A stretch of 36,708 nucleotides of DNA from an uncultured Pseudomonadales bacterium (GTDB taxonomy: Bacteria; Pseudomonadota; Gammaproteobacteria; Pseudomonadales; Porticoccaceae), in the NCBI GenBank assembly GCA_905478975.1, contig CAJQKW010000030.1, positions 1 through 36,708 of the forward strand, read 5' to 3'. The position numbers were made by a program, and so were the translations under genes. The notes beneath the pieces are model-generated. The model had not been told where the DNA came from. It was given only the letters and a program-made list of their open reading frames with translations, and ran no database searches. This document shows, in pieces, positions 1 through 7,854 of the stretch. The stretch's first letter is position 1; the number at the start of each line of letters is the position of its first letter.

Positions 1-797
1 GAGTAGAGATCAAAGCCAAAATCCTGACAGTCATAGACCGCATCAGATATCTCACGAGCAGTATTGCCCTCCACCATCCAAGCAGCCATATCAGCCGTTT
101 GCTCTGTAGCACTACTCCAGAAGTTGGCCCGAACAAACTGAAACCCCTGTATAGACCCTCCGGCAGTCGCCGGATCAAACTGAGGGATATGTAAATAGGA
201 CATATAGTTCATGCCACGGCCAACCGTTCGCTGATCGGCAATCCAGCCAGTAAACGCGGCTGCAGCTGCAGCACCATCCGCCTGAGTCTTACCCTCTTTA
301 AAGGAACAAAAGTTATAGGTAGCTTGGAACGGTTCTTCTGCATCCCATTCCTGCACTGGCGCTGTTACTGCCATTGATTCAAAAAGGAATCGCTTCTCAG
401 GATTACAAACCATAGTGCTATTAAACTCTGCACCAAAGGCTTCAGCTTGATTTTCTGCCCAATCTTTCCAGCCAGCATCGCGGGCTTCAACAGAAGACCA
501 GACATTCGCCCACATACCGTCATAGCGATCATTTTTGATCTTCGGCACAATGGCAAATGCCCCTGCCAAAGGCGCAGCACTTTGCCTATCGAGCTCGTTC
601 CATGCCGCTGTCAGCTTGGCATAGTTCTCTGGGCTAAAGTCAGCCCCGGCATCGCAATACATATATTCGACAAACATTGATGTTGGCTCGGCGGCTGGTG
701 CCATATCCTTTTCAGCCACTGGGTTACTCTCGACATTTTGTTCCCCACAGCCTGTTAATAAAACTGCTGATAAGGCTAGTCCTGTGATTAATTTCAT
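1..797 (-). CDS. Putative lipoprotein, partial (C-terminus beyond window edge)
   Basis: The frame is open from an ATG at 795-797 to the window edge, giving 265 visible residues and no stop, so the gene is cut. An AGGGG ribosome-binding site lies about 8 nt upstream. Residues 1-17 are a lipoprotein signal: a short basic start, a hydrophobic stretch, then the lipobox L-L-T-G-C with Cys17; Gly at +2 favours the outer membrane under E. coli rules. An acidic, alanine/proline-rich linker follows. The rest looks like two copies of one domain (about 42-135 and 158-262), each starting with an aromatic-Cys segment, carrying A-N-x-W-S-S (97-102 and 224-229), and ending near a second Cys. I do not recognise the family. 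No function is assigned. Confidence 0.8.
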   Translation of the reverse strand, partial: MKLITGLALSAVLLTGCGEQNVESNPVAEKDMAPAAEPTSMFVEYMYCDAGADFSPENYAKLTAAWNELDRQSAAPLAGAFAIVPKIKNDRYDGMWANVWSSVEARDAGWKDWAENQAEAFGAEFNSTMVCNPEKRFLFESMAVTAPVQEWDAEEPFQATYNFCSFKEGKTQADGAAAAAAFTGWIADQRTVGRGMNYMSYLHIPQFDPATAGGSIQGFQFVRANFWSSATEQTADMAAWMVEGNTAREISDAVYDCQDFGFDLY

Positions 798-1005
798 ATT
801 TAATACCCCTAGATAATGATCGTTAAATTTATTGTTATATTTACGCTTGATTCAATCAGGTAGCAGCAGAAAACCGCAGGTTATTAGTCCACCCTCTATT
901 CAAATTCGACTAGATTGGATCTGTTATACAGCCTTAAAATGCATTAATCAAAATTAGATCCTATTATTAGTAACCGTAATCCGCGCTTTAAACATTTTGC
1001 CAGTA

Positions 1006-1040
1006 TTTAAATCTACTGGCTTTTCGCTATAATGCCCGCG
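1006..1040 (+). promoter_or_regulatory. Promoter of tRNA-Arg (and probably rsmE)
   Basis: A perfect TATAAT -10 box lies at 1028-1033. A weak -35 (TTTAAA, 1006-1011) is 16 bp upstream. The stretch after the -10 is GC-rich (GCCCGCG), the discriminator type typical of stringently controlled stable-RNA promoters. Transcription would start only a few bases before the tRNA 5' end. Confidence 0.6.
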
Positions 1041-1041
1041 C

Positions 1042-1117
1042 CTCCCCTTGGTGAAATTGGATATCACGCTAGCCTCCTAAGCTTGAATTTCAGGTTCGAC
1101 TCCTGAAGGGGAGACCA
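1042..1117 (+). tRNA. tRNA-Arg (anticodon CCT)
   Basis: A 76-nt cloverleaf with encoded CCA (1115-1117). Acceptor stem 1042-1048 pairs fully with 1107-1113. D stem is GTGA/TCAC, with GG in the D loop. The anticodon loop is 1074-1080 with CCT at 1076-1078. The T arm is 1090-1106 with loop TTCGACT. The sequence closely resembles E. coli tRNA-Arg(CCU), which reads AGG. The anticodon stem has one T-T mismatch (1070/1084). The acceptor begins with a C1-G72 pair where the E. coli homologue has G1-C72. Confidence 0.93.
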
Positions 1118-1131
1118 TTACAATCCCCGCC

Positions 1132-1842
1132 ATGAACCTACTCCTCCTAAAACCCGAACAAGTCTCTCAGCAGGTCGCTATCGTTAGCGGCCGCCAGCTT
1201 GAGAATTTACTCGCCGTTCAACGAGCCCAGGTGGGTGATTCAGTGCGCATTGGCTTAATTAACGGCCTGATGGGCCAAGCGATTATCAAAAGCCTGAGCG
1301 CCGAGCAGGCAACCCTTGAGATCAACCTTGATACCCCGCCACCGCCGGTGACGCCACTCTGCCTAATACTGGCACTGCCGCGACCGAAGATGTTGCGCAG
1401 AACCTTACAGAGCGTTGCTGCTATGGGAGTTAAAGAAATCTATCTGGTGAATTCACGCCGTGTGGAGAAGAGCTTTTGGCAGTCACCTTTTTTGCAGCCT
1501 CAGGCCATTGAAGAGCAGCTTATGCTGGGACTGGAACAGGCGCGAGATACGCTGATGCCCACACTGCATATGCGCAAACGCTTTAAACCCTTTGTTGAAG
1601 ACGAACTGGGGGAGATTATTAAAGGCAGTCAGGCTTTGCTAGCCCATCCAGTAACTGATGCACCCTGCCCTATCCATTGCGAGTCAGCAGTGACCTTGGC
1701 GATTGGCCCTGAAGGCGGATTCATTCCCTACGAGGTTGAGCTATTGAGCTCTGTAGGCTTTAAAGCAGTGCATATCGGCCCGCGAATCCTCAGGGTTGAG
1801 GTCGCGGTGCCAGCACTGATATCGAGATTGTTCCCCGCCTAG
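1132..1842 (+). CDS. rsmE: 16S rRNA (uracil1498-N3)-methyltransferase RsmE
   Basis: SAM-dependent methyltransferase of the SPOUT class that methylates N3 of U1498 in 16S rRNA of the 30S subunit. At 236 aa it has family length. The N-terminal PUA-like part is followed by the SPOUT fold with the signature I-G-P-E-G-G-F at about 191-197 and a G-P-R-I-L-R-V-E segment near 216. Homologues usually have E-T-A at that last motif; here it is E-V-A. The ATG is 14 nt after the tRNA-Arg CCA with no Shine-Dalgarno sequence and no terminator between, so co-transcription with the tRNA is likely. The stop overlaps the convergent ygiQ stop. Confidence 0.93.
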   Translation: MNLLLLKPEQVSQQVAIVSGRQLENLLAVQRAQVGDSVRIGLINGLMGQAIIKSLSAEQATLEINLDTPPPPVTPLCLILALPRPKMLRRTLQSVAAMGVKEIYLVNSRRVEKSFWQSPFLQPQAIEEQLMLGLEQARDTLMPTLHMRKRFKPFVEDELGEIIKGSQALLAHPVTDAPCPIHCESAVTLAIGPEGGFIPYEVELLSSVGFKAVHIGPRILRVEVAVPALISRLFPA

Positions 1843-4040
1843 CGACGACGGGGCTTGGTACGTGATGAGCGCGGCTGCGCTTTCACTTTAGGACGCGCCT
1901 TAGTACTCTCGCGGCGAATCACTTCTTTCTCGCGACGAGACTCACCCGGCACTAAGAAGCCATCTCCACTACCAATCAAATCCGAACGGCCCATACGGCG
2001 CAACGCTTTGCGCAACATGGGCCAGTTTTCCGCGTCGTGATAACGCAAGAAGGCTTTGTGCAGGGTTCGCTGCTCTTGGGTTTTGGCGGTGAAAATCTGC
2101 TCAGTATTGTTCTTGCCCAGGGGCTTGAGCGGGTTTTTCTCGGTGTAATACATGGTTGTAGCCGAGGCCATGGGCGAGGGATAAAAACTCTGCACCTGAT
2201 CGACACGGAAGCCATTAGCCTTCAACCACAGACCCAGAGCCATCATATCTTCATTGGTTGATCCCGGATGAGCGGATATAAAGTAGGGAATCAAATACTG
2301 CTTTTTGCCCGCTTCTTTGGAGAAGCGCTCAAACATTTCTTTAAATTCGTAGTAGCTGCCCATGCCCGGCTTCATCATCTTCGATAGCGGGCCATCTTCC
2401 GAGTGTTCTGGGGCAATCTTTAGGTAGCCTCCCACATGATGGGTTACCAGCTCTTTAACATATTCTGGATCCAGCACAGCCAGGTCATAACGCAGACCGG
2501 AAGCCACAACCACTTTCTTCACCCCAGGCAAGGCACGGGTTTTGCGATACAGCTGGGTGGTGTGCTTATGGTCGGTTTCCAAATTGACACAGATCGACGG
2601 ATAGACGCAGGATGGACGTCTACAGGTCGCCTCAATCTTTTTATCTTTACAGTTGAGACGATACATATTGGCAGTGGGACCGCCAAGATCCGAGATCACG
2701 CCGGTAAAGCCTGGGGTCAAATCACGGATTTTTTCAACTTCATTCAAAATCGACTCTTCCGAACGACTCTGGATCACACGGCCTTCGTGCTCGGTGATCG
2801 AACAGAAGGTACAGCCGCCAAAACAACCGCGCATAATATTCACCGAGAAGCGGATCATATCGTAGGCGGGAATCTTGGCATCGCCGTAAGTCGGATGCGG
2901 AACACGCTTGTAGGGTTGGTCAAAGACCCAATCCAGCTCTTCAGTTTCCAATGGAATCGGCGGCGGATTGACCCAAATGTCGTTGCGCCCCTGCCTCTGC
3001 ACCAATGGTCGAGCATTGCCGGGATTGGTTTCACGGTGAAAAATACGGTCAGCGTGGGCGTAGAGCACTGGGTCTGCCGTCACTTCATCGAAGGACGGCA
3101 TGCGAATATAGGTAGAGCTGGGATCAGTCTTGATCGCCTGAGTGTCGGGAATAATCGACAGCACCTGCTCTTCGCTGCTAGAACCTACAGCAGCCGTTTC
3201 TGCACTGGCACAGGCCTCAGCTTTCATCGACTGCATACGAATCTCTTTGGCATCGGCATTGTCCGAGGCCTTAGACATCTCATAAGGATTTTTTTGTTTC
3301 TTAAGCCGACCAGGCTGATCCACTTTGGTGGAATCGATCTCTTTCCAGCCTTCGGGAATCGTTCGGCACATAAAGGCGGTGCCGCGGAGATCGGTAATAT
3401 CTCGAATATTCTCGCCCTTGGCCAATCTGTGGGTCAGATCAATCATGGCTCGCTCGGCGTTACCGTAGAGCAGGATATCGGCGGTGGAATCAATCAATAC
3501 TGAACGCTTTACCGACTCAGACCAATAATCATAGTGGGCCAAGCGTCGCAGACTGGCTTCGATACCACCGGCAACCACTGGCACATCATTGTAGGCTTCG
3601 CGACATTTTTGCGCGTAGACCGTCACCGCACGGTCCGGACGCTTGCCACCCAGGTCGCCAGCGGTGTAGGCATCATCGTGACGCAGACGGCGATCAGCGG
3701 TGTAGCGATTGATCATCGAGTCCATATTGCCGGCGGTGACACCAAAGTAGAGGTTAGGCTTGCCCAGTGCTCTAAAGCTCTCGGCATCGCGCCAGTCCGG
3801 CTGCGAGATAATTCCCACTCGGTAGCCCTGAGCCTCAAGCACCCGGCCGATTACCGCCATACCAAAGCTAGGGTGGTCGACGTATGCATCCCCTGTTACC
3901 AGGATCACATCGCAGCTGTCCCAGCCGAGCTGATCCATCTCTTGGCGAGACATCGGCAGGAAAGGCGTTGGCAGCAGACATTCCGCCCAGTATTTAGGGT
4001 AGTCATAAAGTGCTGTCGGTGGTCTGGGAGCTGCTGCCAT
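1839..4040 (-). CDS. ygiQ: YgiQ family radical SAM protein
   Basis: 733-aa member of the YgiQ (UPF0313) radical SAM family; the molecular function is not established. The N-terminal B12-binding-like region contains the family's [19 protein letters not shown] block. The radical SAM cluster motif is C406-x3-C410-x2-C413. The C-terminus is a basic Lys/Arg/Pro tail typical of this family. The start is chosen by alignment with the E. coli N-terminus (P-K/Q-Y-W-A-x-C). A hydrophilic, low-complexity insert lies around residues 250-310. It converges with rsmE; the two stop codons share the palindrome CTAG at 1839-1842. Confidence 0.93.
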   Translation of the reverse strand: MAAAPRPPTALYDYPKYWAECLLPTPFLPMSRQEMDQLGWDSCDVILVTGDAYVDHPSFGMAVIGRVLEAQGYRVGIISQPDWRDAESFRALGKPNLYFGVTAGNMDSMINRYTADRRLRHDDAYTAGDLGGKRPDRAVTVYAQKCREAYNDVPVVAGGIEASLRRLAHYDYWSESVKRSVLIDSTADILLYGNAERAMIDLTHRLAKGENIRDITDLRGTAFMCRTIPEGWKEIDSTKVDQPGRLKKQKNPYEMSKASDNADAKEIRMQSMKAEACASAETAAVGSSSEEQVLSIIPDTQAIKTDPSSTYIRMPSFDEVTADPVLYAHADRIFHRETNPGNARPLVQRQGRNDIWVNPPPIPLETEELDWVFDQPYKRVPHPTYGDAKIPAYDMIRFSVNIMRGCFGGCTFCSITEHEGRVIQSRSEESILNEVEKIRDLTPGFTGVISDLGGPTANMYRLNCKDKKIEATCRRPSCVYPSICVNLETDHKHTTQLYRKTRALPGVKKVVVASGLRYDLAVLDPEYVKELVTHHVGGYLKIAPEHSEDGPLSKMMKPGMGSYYEFKEMFERFSKEAGKKQYLIPYFISAHPGSTNEDMMALGLWLKANGFRVDQVQSFYPSPMASATTMYYTEKNPLKPLGKNNTEQIFTAKTQEQRTLHKAFLRYHDAENWPMLRKALRRMGRSDLIGSGDGFLVPGESRREKEVIRRESTKARPKVKAQPRSSRTKPRRR

Positions 4041-4192
4041 GGCGTATATAGTCTTCTATATGAGGGTTTTAATGGCGGCATTGTACCGGAATTTAGGCTA
4101 TCAAGAACTACTGATTTGAAACTGAGTAAAAGTCAGGCTACGTCGACTCTATGGTTCTGTTTCAACCAGGTCTAGACAGACCTAATATTTTT

Positions 4193-4211
4193 GTAAATGA
4201 TAACGATTCTT
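4193..4211 (+). promoter_or_regulatory. Fur box upstream of feoAB
   Basis: This 19-mer matches the classical Fur consensus (GATAATGATAATCATTATC) at 13 of 19 positions, including AATGATAA and ATT. It abuts the -35 box of the feo promoter, so Fe(II)-Fur binding would block RNA polymerase. Iron repression of feoAB is established in other gammaproteobacteria; here it is inferred from the site. Confidence 0.7.
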
Positions 4212-4212
4212 A

Positions 4213-4241
4213 TTAACATTTAGCCGATATCGGCGTACACT
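4213..4241 (+). promoter_or_regulatory. Sigma70 promoter of feoAB with a palindrome in the spacer
   Basis: The -35 is TTAACA (4213-4218) and the -10 is TACACT (4236-4241), with a 17-bp spacer. The spacer holds a perfect 12-bp palindrome, GCCGATATCGGC (4223-4234). The expected start near 4248 leaves a short leader before the first small reading frame at 4277. Confidence 0.55.
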
Positions 4242-4276
4242 TAACCCCTGACCAGCTATGGGAAAGAAGAGAAGCA

Positions 4277-4345
4277 ATGAGACTCTCATATCTAACAACA
4301 TGACATTAAGGGATCTAACAGCATGACATTATGGGATCTAAAACA
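4277..4345 (+). repeat. Three tandem 23-bp units spanning the feoA start; two leader ORFs
   Basis: Units begin at ATGA 4277, 4300 and 4323. Units 2 and 3 agree at 19 of 23 positions in this register (21 of 23 if the register is moved to 4290/4313); units 1 and 2 agree at 15 of 23. The third unit is the true feoA start. Because 23 is not a multiple of 3, each upstream ATG opens an 8-codon frame (MRLSYLTT, 4277-4303; MTLRDLTA, 4300-4326) whose TGA overlaps the next ATG as ATGA. A purine-rich ribosome-binding stretch (GGGAAAGAAGAG) precedes only the first unit. Translation of feoA therefore probably depends on successive termination-reinitiation. Confidence 0.7.
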
Positions 4346-4547
4346 AGGCACCTCGGCCACCGTTGAAAGCTTTTGCGCAGCACTGCAAGGTGACTATCGC
4401 ACCCGCCTCAGCGAACTGGGCTTTCACCCTGGTGAGCAAATTGCCTGTGTGCTCTCTCCCAGTCTTGGTGCCCCTAAGCTCTACCGAGTTAACAATACGG
4501 TTTATTCCCTGGATGACAGCGTCGCCTCGCTGATTACCGTTGCCTAA
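4323..4547 (+). CDS. feoA: Ferrous iron transport protein A
   Basis: Small cytosolic 74-aa SH3-like FeoA protein that works with FeoB in Fe(II) uptake. The start M-T-L-W-D-L and the R-L-S-E-L-G-F-x-P-G-E core are typical. The reading frame starts at the third copy of the 23-bp repeat, at 4323, and its ATG overlaps the stop of the preceding leader ORF. feoB follows after 15 nt. A Fur box lies upstream at 4193-4211. No feoC follows feoB. Confidence 0.9.
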   Translation: MTLWDLKQGTSATVESFCAALQGDYRTRLSELGFHPGEQIACVLSPSLGAPKLYRVNNTVYSLDDSVASLITVA

Positions 4548-4562
4548 AAGAGCCCTCTCCCT

Positions 4563-6416
4563 TTGACCTCTAAAACAATCCTTATCGGCAGCCCCAATTC
4601 AGGCAAGAGCTTACTGTTTAATCGGCTCACCGGTCTCAATCAAAAAGTCGCCAACTTCCCCGGCATCACCGTGAATATCAGTTCCGGCAAAAGCATTGCC
4701 GATCCAGATCAGTTGGTGATGGATTTTCCCGGGGTCTATTCCCTCCGTGCGATTTCTGCCGAAGAAACAGTTTCTGTGGATGCCTTTTATGCCGGTATTA
4801 AAGACCCAGAGATAAGCTCGGTGGTCTGCGTCGTGGATACTACCCGACTTGAGAAGGGACTGATTTTTGCCCTTCAGGTCATCAATGCCTGTGCTGAACA
4901 CAACAAACCGGTGGTGATTGCCGCCAATATGATTGATGTGCTCAATAGTCACGGCATGACCATGGATATCGACGGCCTTGCCACAGCACTCAAGGTGCCG
5001 GTAGTGGCCATCTCGGCTAAATCCGGCCTCGGGCTGGACCAGCTTCAAGAGCTGATCGCCAATCATCGGCAAAGCCCTGAACCCTTTTCTAGCAATGTGC
5101 TGCCCCGCGACATGATTGCAACTGACGATTCAGTGGTTCATCGTCAGGCGCAACAGCTGGCCGCCAGTTTTGGCCCCAAGGGCGATCTATTAATTAACTC
5201 CCAAACCCGTCTCGACCAATTTTTCCTCCACTCCTGGTTTGGTGGCATCAGCTTTGTCCTGATCATGTTTCTGCTGTTTCAAAGTATTTTTACCTGGGCC
5301 GCACCGATTATGGATGGCGTCGAAGCCATTTTGCAATTCGCTGCCGGCGTGGTTATTCCACTGCTGCCTGCCGGTGCTATCAGTGACTTTGTCTCCGACG
5401 CTCTGTTTGGTGGCATAGGTGCCTTTCTGGTGTTTGTACCGCAGATATTTATTCTCACACTGGTTGTCGGCATGCTCGAAGACAGTGGCTATTTGGCTCG
5501 CGCCGCGGTTATCTGTCACAAGCCCCTGCGCATATTTGGCCTTACCGGCAAGAGCTTTATCCCCATGCTCTCGAGTGTCGCCTGTGCTATTCCCGGCATT
5601 TACGCTGCCCGCACCGTAGACTCTCCACGCAAGCGCTGGCTCACCTATCTGGCAATTCCTTTAATGCCCTGCTCCGCTCGACTGCCGGTTTACAGCTTGC
5701 TGATTGCGGCGTTTATTCCCGCCACTGGCGTCTTTGGCGGTGTGGTGGGCTGGCAGGGTTTGGCCATGGTCAGCATCTATCTATTTGGTATTCTCTGCGG
5801 TCTCTTAGTCACCGCTCTGGTATCCCGATCCAGTGCAGCACTGCAAACTGATCTGCCCTTTGTGTTAGAAATGCCCCCCTACCGTCTGCCCTCATGGAAG
5901 CCGTTGTTGCGCAATGCCTGGGATCGCAGCAAACACTTTGTCACCAAGGCCGGTAAAGTTATCTTTATGGTCACTGTGGTGATCTGGGTGCTCGGTTACT
6001 TCCCCAATCAGGGCGCGGATTTAGGCGAGTCCTGGCTCGGCTATATGGGCAAGTTAATCGAACCTGCCTTTGCCCCCTTTGGTCTCGACTGGAAATACGG
6101 TGTCGCCATACTGACGTCCTTTCTTGCCCGTGAAGTCTTTGTCGGTACTCTAGGAACATTGTTTGGCATTGAAGGCGGTGAGGAAAATGTGATCTCACTG
6201 GTCACCCATATCCAAAATAGCGGCCTGCCAATCGGTGCTGGCTTCGCCTTGCTGGTGTTCTTTTCCATTGCCCTGCAATGTGTCTCAACACTGGCGGTAT
6301 TGCGCCGAGAGACCGGCTCCTGGAGACTGCCAGCGCAACTCTTTATCAGCTACAGTATTTTTGCCTACGCCGCGGCCTGGCTCACCTTCATCATCGTTCA
6401 GAGTATCGCCGGTTAA
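4563..6416 (+). CDS. feoB: Ferrous iron transporter FeoB
   Basis: Inner-membrane Fe(II) permease with a cytosolic N-terminal GTPase. Visible G motifs: G1 G-S-P-N-S-G-K-S (9-16), G3 D-F-P-G (54-57), G4 N-M-I-D (122-125), G5 S-A-K-S near 150. The membrane half starts near 220 and contains the two gate regions (S-S-V-A-C-A-I-P-G and the S-F-L-A-R-E-V-F-V segment). The start codon is TTG; no ATG or GTG precedes the G1 loop, so this start is well supported. At 617 aa it is clearly shorter than E. coli FeoB (773 aa), with a compact linker after the G domain, but all key motifs are present, so this is a short form and not a fragment. Confidence 0.93.
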   Translation: MTSKTILIGSPNSGKSLLFNRLTGLNQKVANFPGITVNISSGKSIADPDQLVMDFPGVYSLRAISAEETVSVDAFYAGIKDPEISSVVCVVDTTRLEKGLIFALQVINACAEHNKPVVIAANMIDVLNSHGMTMDIDGLATALKVPVVAISAKSGLGLDQLQELIANHRQSPEPFSSNVLPRDMIATDDSVVHRQAQQLAASFGPKGDLLINSQTRLDQFFLHSWFGGISFVLIMFLLFQSIFTWAAPIMDGVEAILQFAAGVVIPLLPAGAISDFVSDALFGGIGAFLVFVPQIFILTLVVGMLEDSGYLARAAVICHKPLRIFGLTGKSFIPMLSSVACAIPGIYAARTVDSPRKRWLTYLAIPLMPCSARLPVYSLLIAAFIPATGVFGGVVGWQGLAMVSIYLFGILCGLLVTALVSRSSAALQTDLPFVLEMPPYRLPSWKPLLRNAWDRSKHFVTKAGKVIFMVTVVIWVLGYFPNQGADLGESWLGYMGKLIEPAFAPFGLDWKYGVAILTSFLAREVFVGTLGTLFGIEGGEENVISLVTHIQNSGLPIGAGFALLVFFSIALQCVSTLAVLRRETGSWRLPAQLFISYSIFAYAAAWLTFIIVQSIAG

Positions 6417-6445
6417 CTCTGTTGAGTTCTCTCGACAGGGTTAAC
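6412..6445 (+). other. 15-bp hairpin covering the feoB stop codon
   Basis: Positions 6412-6426 pair with 6431-6445 over 15 consecutive pairs (two are G-U) around a TTCT loop. The arm contains the feoB TAA (6414-6416). No T-run follows, so it is not a standard intrinsic terminator. It may protect the feo mRNA 3' end or influence the pabB leader, which starts 13 nt downstream. Confidence 0.6.
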
Positions 6446-6458
6446 TAAAGCGCCTAAA

Positions 6459-7844
6459 GTGTCGCCCATAATGGCAAACCTAAGTATTCAAGAAATACCC
6501 TATCAGGCTAGCAGCGAAACTCTCTTCGCTGCTATTCGCGATCTGCCGGATGCGGTTTGGCTGGACAGTGGCACAGCCCACTCAATTCAAGGGCGCTTTG
6601 ATATTATCTCCGCCTGCCCTGACGCGACTATCGAGACCCATGGCGCCGTTTCCACCATTGTCGATACTGATGGCAGTCGCAGCAGTGAAGAAGACCCATT
6701 TAGTCTAGCCCAGCAGCTTCTTGAGCCCCTTGAGGATAAGACTCTTAGCAGTGACTATCCCTTTGTTGGGGGGTTAATTGGTTACTTTGCTTACGATCTC
6801 GGCCGCCGCTTAATCGATATTGCCGATACCGCAGAGCAAATCACTCAGCTGCCGGATATGCGGATAGGCCGTTTTCTATGGGCCTTAATCGTTGATCACC
6901 AAGAACAGCGCAGCGAACTGGTATTTCACGTCCACTGCCCTGATGAGTTAAGGGCATTGATTGGCTCAAGGCTGAGCGATGCAAAAACCGTCAATAACCC
7001 AGACAATTTTAAGCTCAATGAAATATTCGCCGCCACCCTTTCCGAGGCCGAATATAAACAGTCGATTCGCGCAATTAAGCGCTATATAGAGTCTGGAGAC
7101 TGTTACCAAACCAATTTTACCCAGCACTTCTCGGCAACCTTTTCCGGCGATCTCTGGCCCGCCTATCTGGCACTGCGTCGGGCGGTGGGATCACCCTACT
7201 CGGCCTTTTGGCAGTGGCGTGATCAGGCGCTGCTCTGTGTCTCACCAGAGCGCTTTATTAAACTTAAGGACAAGCAGGCTGAGACCAAGCCGATCAAAGG
7301 CACGATTAAACGTGGCAGCAATCAGGAGCAGGATCAGCAGCGCGCCGAGCAGCTTATTGCCAGTAGCAAAGACCGTGCGGAAAACTTGATGATTGTGGAT
7401 CTGTTGCGCAATGATTTAAGCCGCAACGCTGAGCCCGGCAGTATTCGGGTACCCAAGCTTTTTGAATTGGAAAGCTTTGCCAATGTACACCATCTGGTGA
7501 GCACTGTTACCGGCATTCTGGCTGAAGGTTCAACGCCCCTGGATATGCTTCGAGATAGCTTTCCCGGTGGTTCTATTACCGGCGCGCCAAAAAAGCGCGC
7601 TATGGAAATTATTGACGAATTAGAGCCGGTGCGACGCTCTGTCTACTGCGGTAGCATCGGCTATATCAGCGCCAATCAAAATATGGACAGTAATATCGCT
7701 ATTCGCACGCTGATCGCCGATGGCGATACTCTGCACTGCTGGGGCGGCGGCGGCATAGTTGCCGACTCGGAGGAAAATCAGGAATACCAAGAGTCTATTG
7801 ATAAGATCAAAGCCCTATTGGACGCGCTGGAGCGCTTTATCTAG
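6459..7844 (+). CDS. pabB: Aminodeoxychorismate synthase component I
   Basis: Converts chorismate plus ammonia to 4-amino-4-deoxychorismate for folate synthesis, with a PabA glutaminase encoded elsewhere. The 461-aa protein has the chorismate-binding fold. P-I-K-G-T at 278-282 carries the lysine (K280) that separates PabB from anthranilate synthase (P-I-A-G-T). Also visible are E-N-L-M-I-V-D-L-L-R-N-D-L and F-P-G-G-S-I-T-G-A-P-K. The GTG at 6459 is used; an in-frame ATG at 6471 is an equally possible start and neither has a strong ribosome-binding site. It ends 10 bp from the convergent avtA stop. Confidence 0.9.
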   Translation: MSPIMANLSIQEIPYQASSETLFAAIRDLPDAVWLDSGTAHSIQGRFDIISACPDATIETHGAVSTIVDTDGSRSSEEDPFSLAQQLLEPLEDKTLSSDYPFVGGLIGYFAYDLGRRLIDIADTAEQITQLPDMRIGRFLWALIVDHQEQRSELVFHVHCPDELRALIGSRLSDAKTVNNPDNFKLNEIFAATLSEAEYKQSIRAIKRYIESGDCYQTNFTQHFSATFSGDLWPAYLALRRAVGSPYSAFWQWRDQALLCVSPERFIKLKDKQAETKPIKGTIKRGSNQEQDQQRAEQLIASSKDRAENLMIVDLLRNDLSRNAEPGSIRVPKLFELESFANVHHLVSTVTGILAEGSTPLDMLRDSFPGGSITGAPKKRAMEIIDELEPVRRSVYCGSIGYISANQNMDSNIAIRTLIADGDTLHCWGGGGIVADSEENQEYQESIDKIKALLDALERFI

Positions 7845-7854
7845 CTGTTCTGGC

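Noticed and set aside
2436-3503. A 355-codon open frame antisense to ygiQ
   Set aside because: It lies wholly inside the well-supported radical SAM gene, has no recognisable motif and its composition is what an antisense frame of a GC-balanced gene gives.
4046-4061. ATATAG/CTATAT inverted repeat just upstream of the ygiQ ATG
   Set aside because: A 6-bp A/T-rich stem with a 4-nt loop is weak and common by chance.
4563-6416. feoB as a truncated gene because of its 617-aa length
   Set aside because: All GTPase motifs, both gate regions and a normal C-terminal membrane end are present; it is a compact variant.
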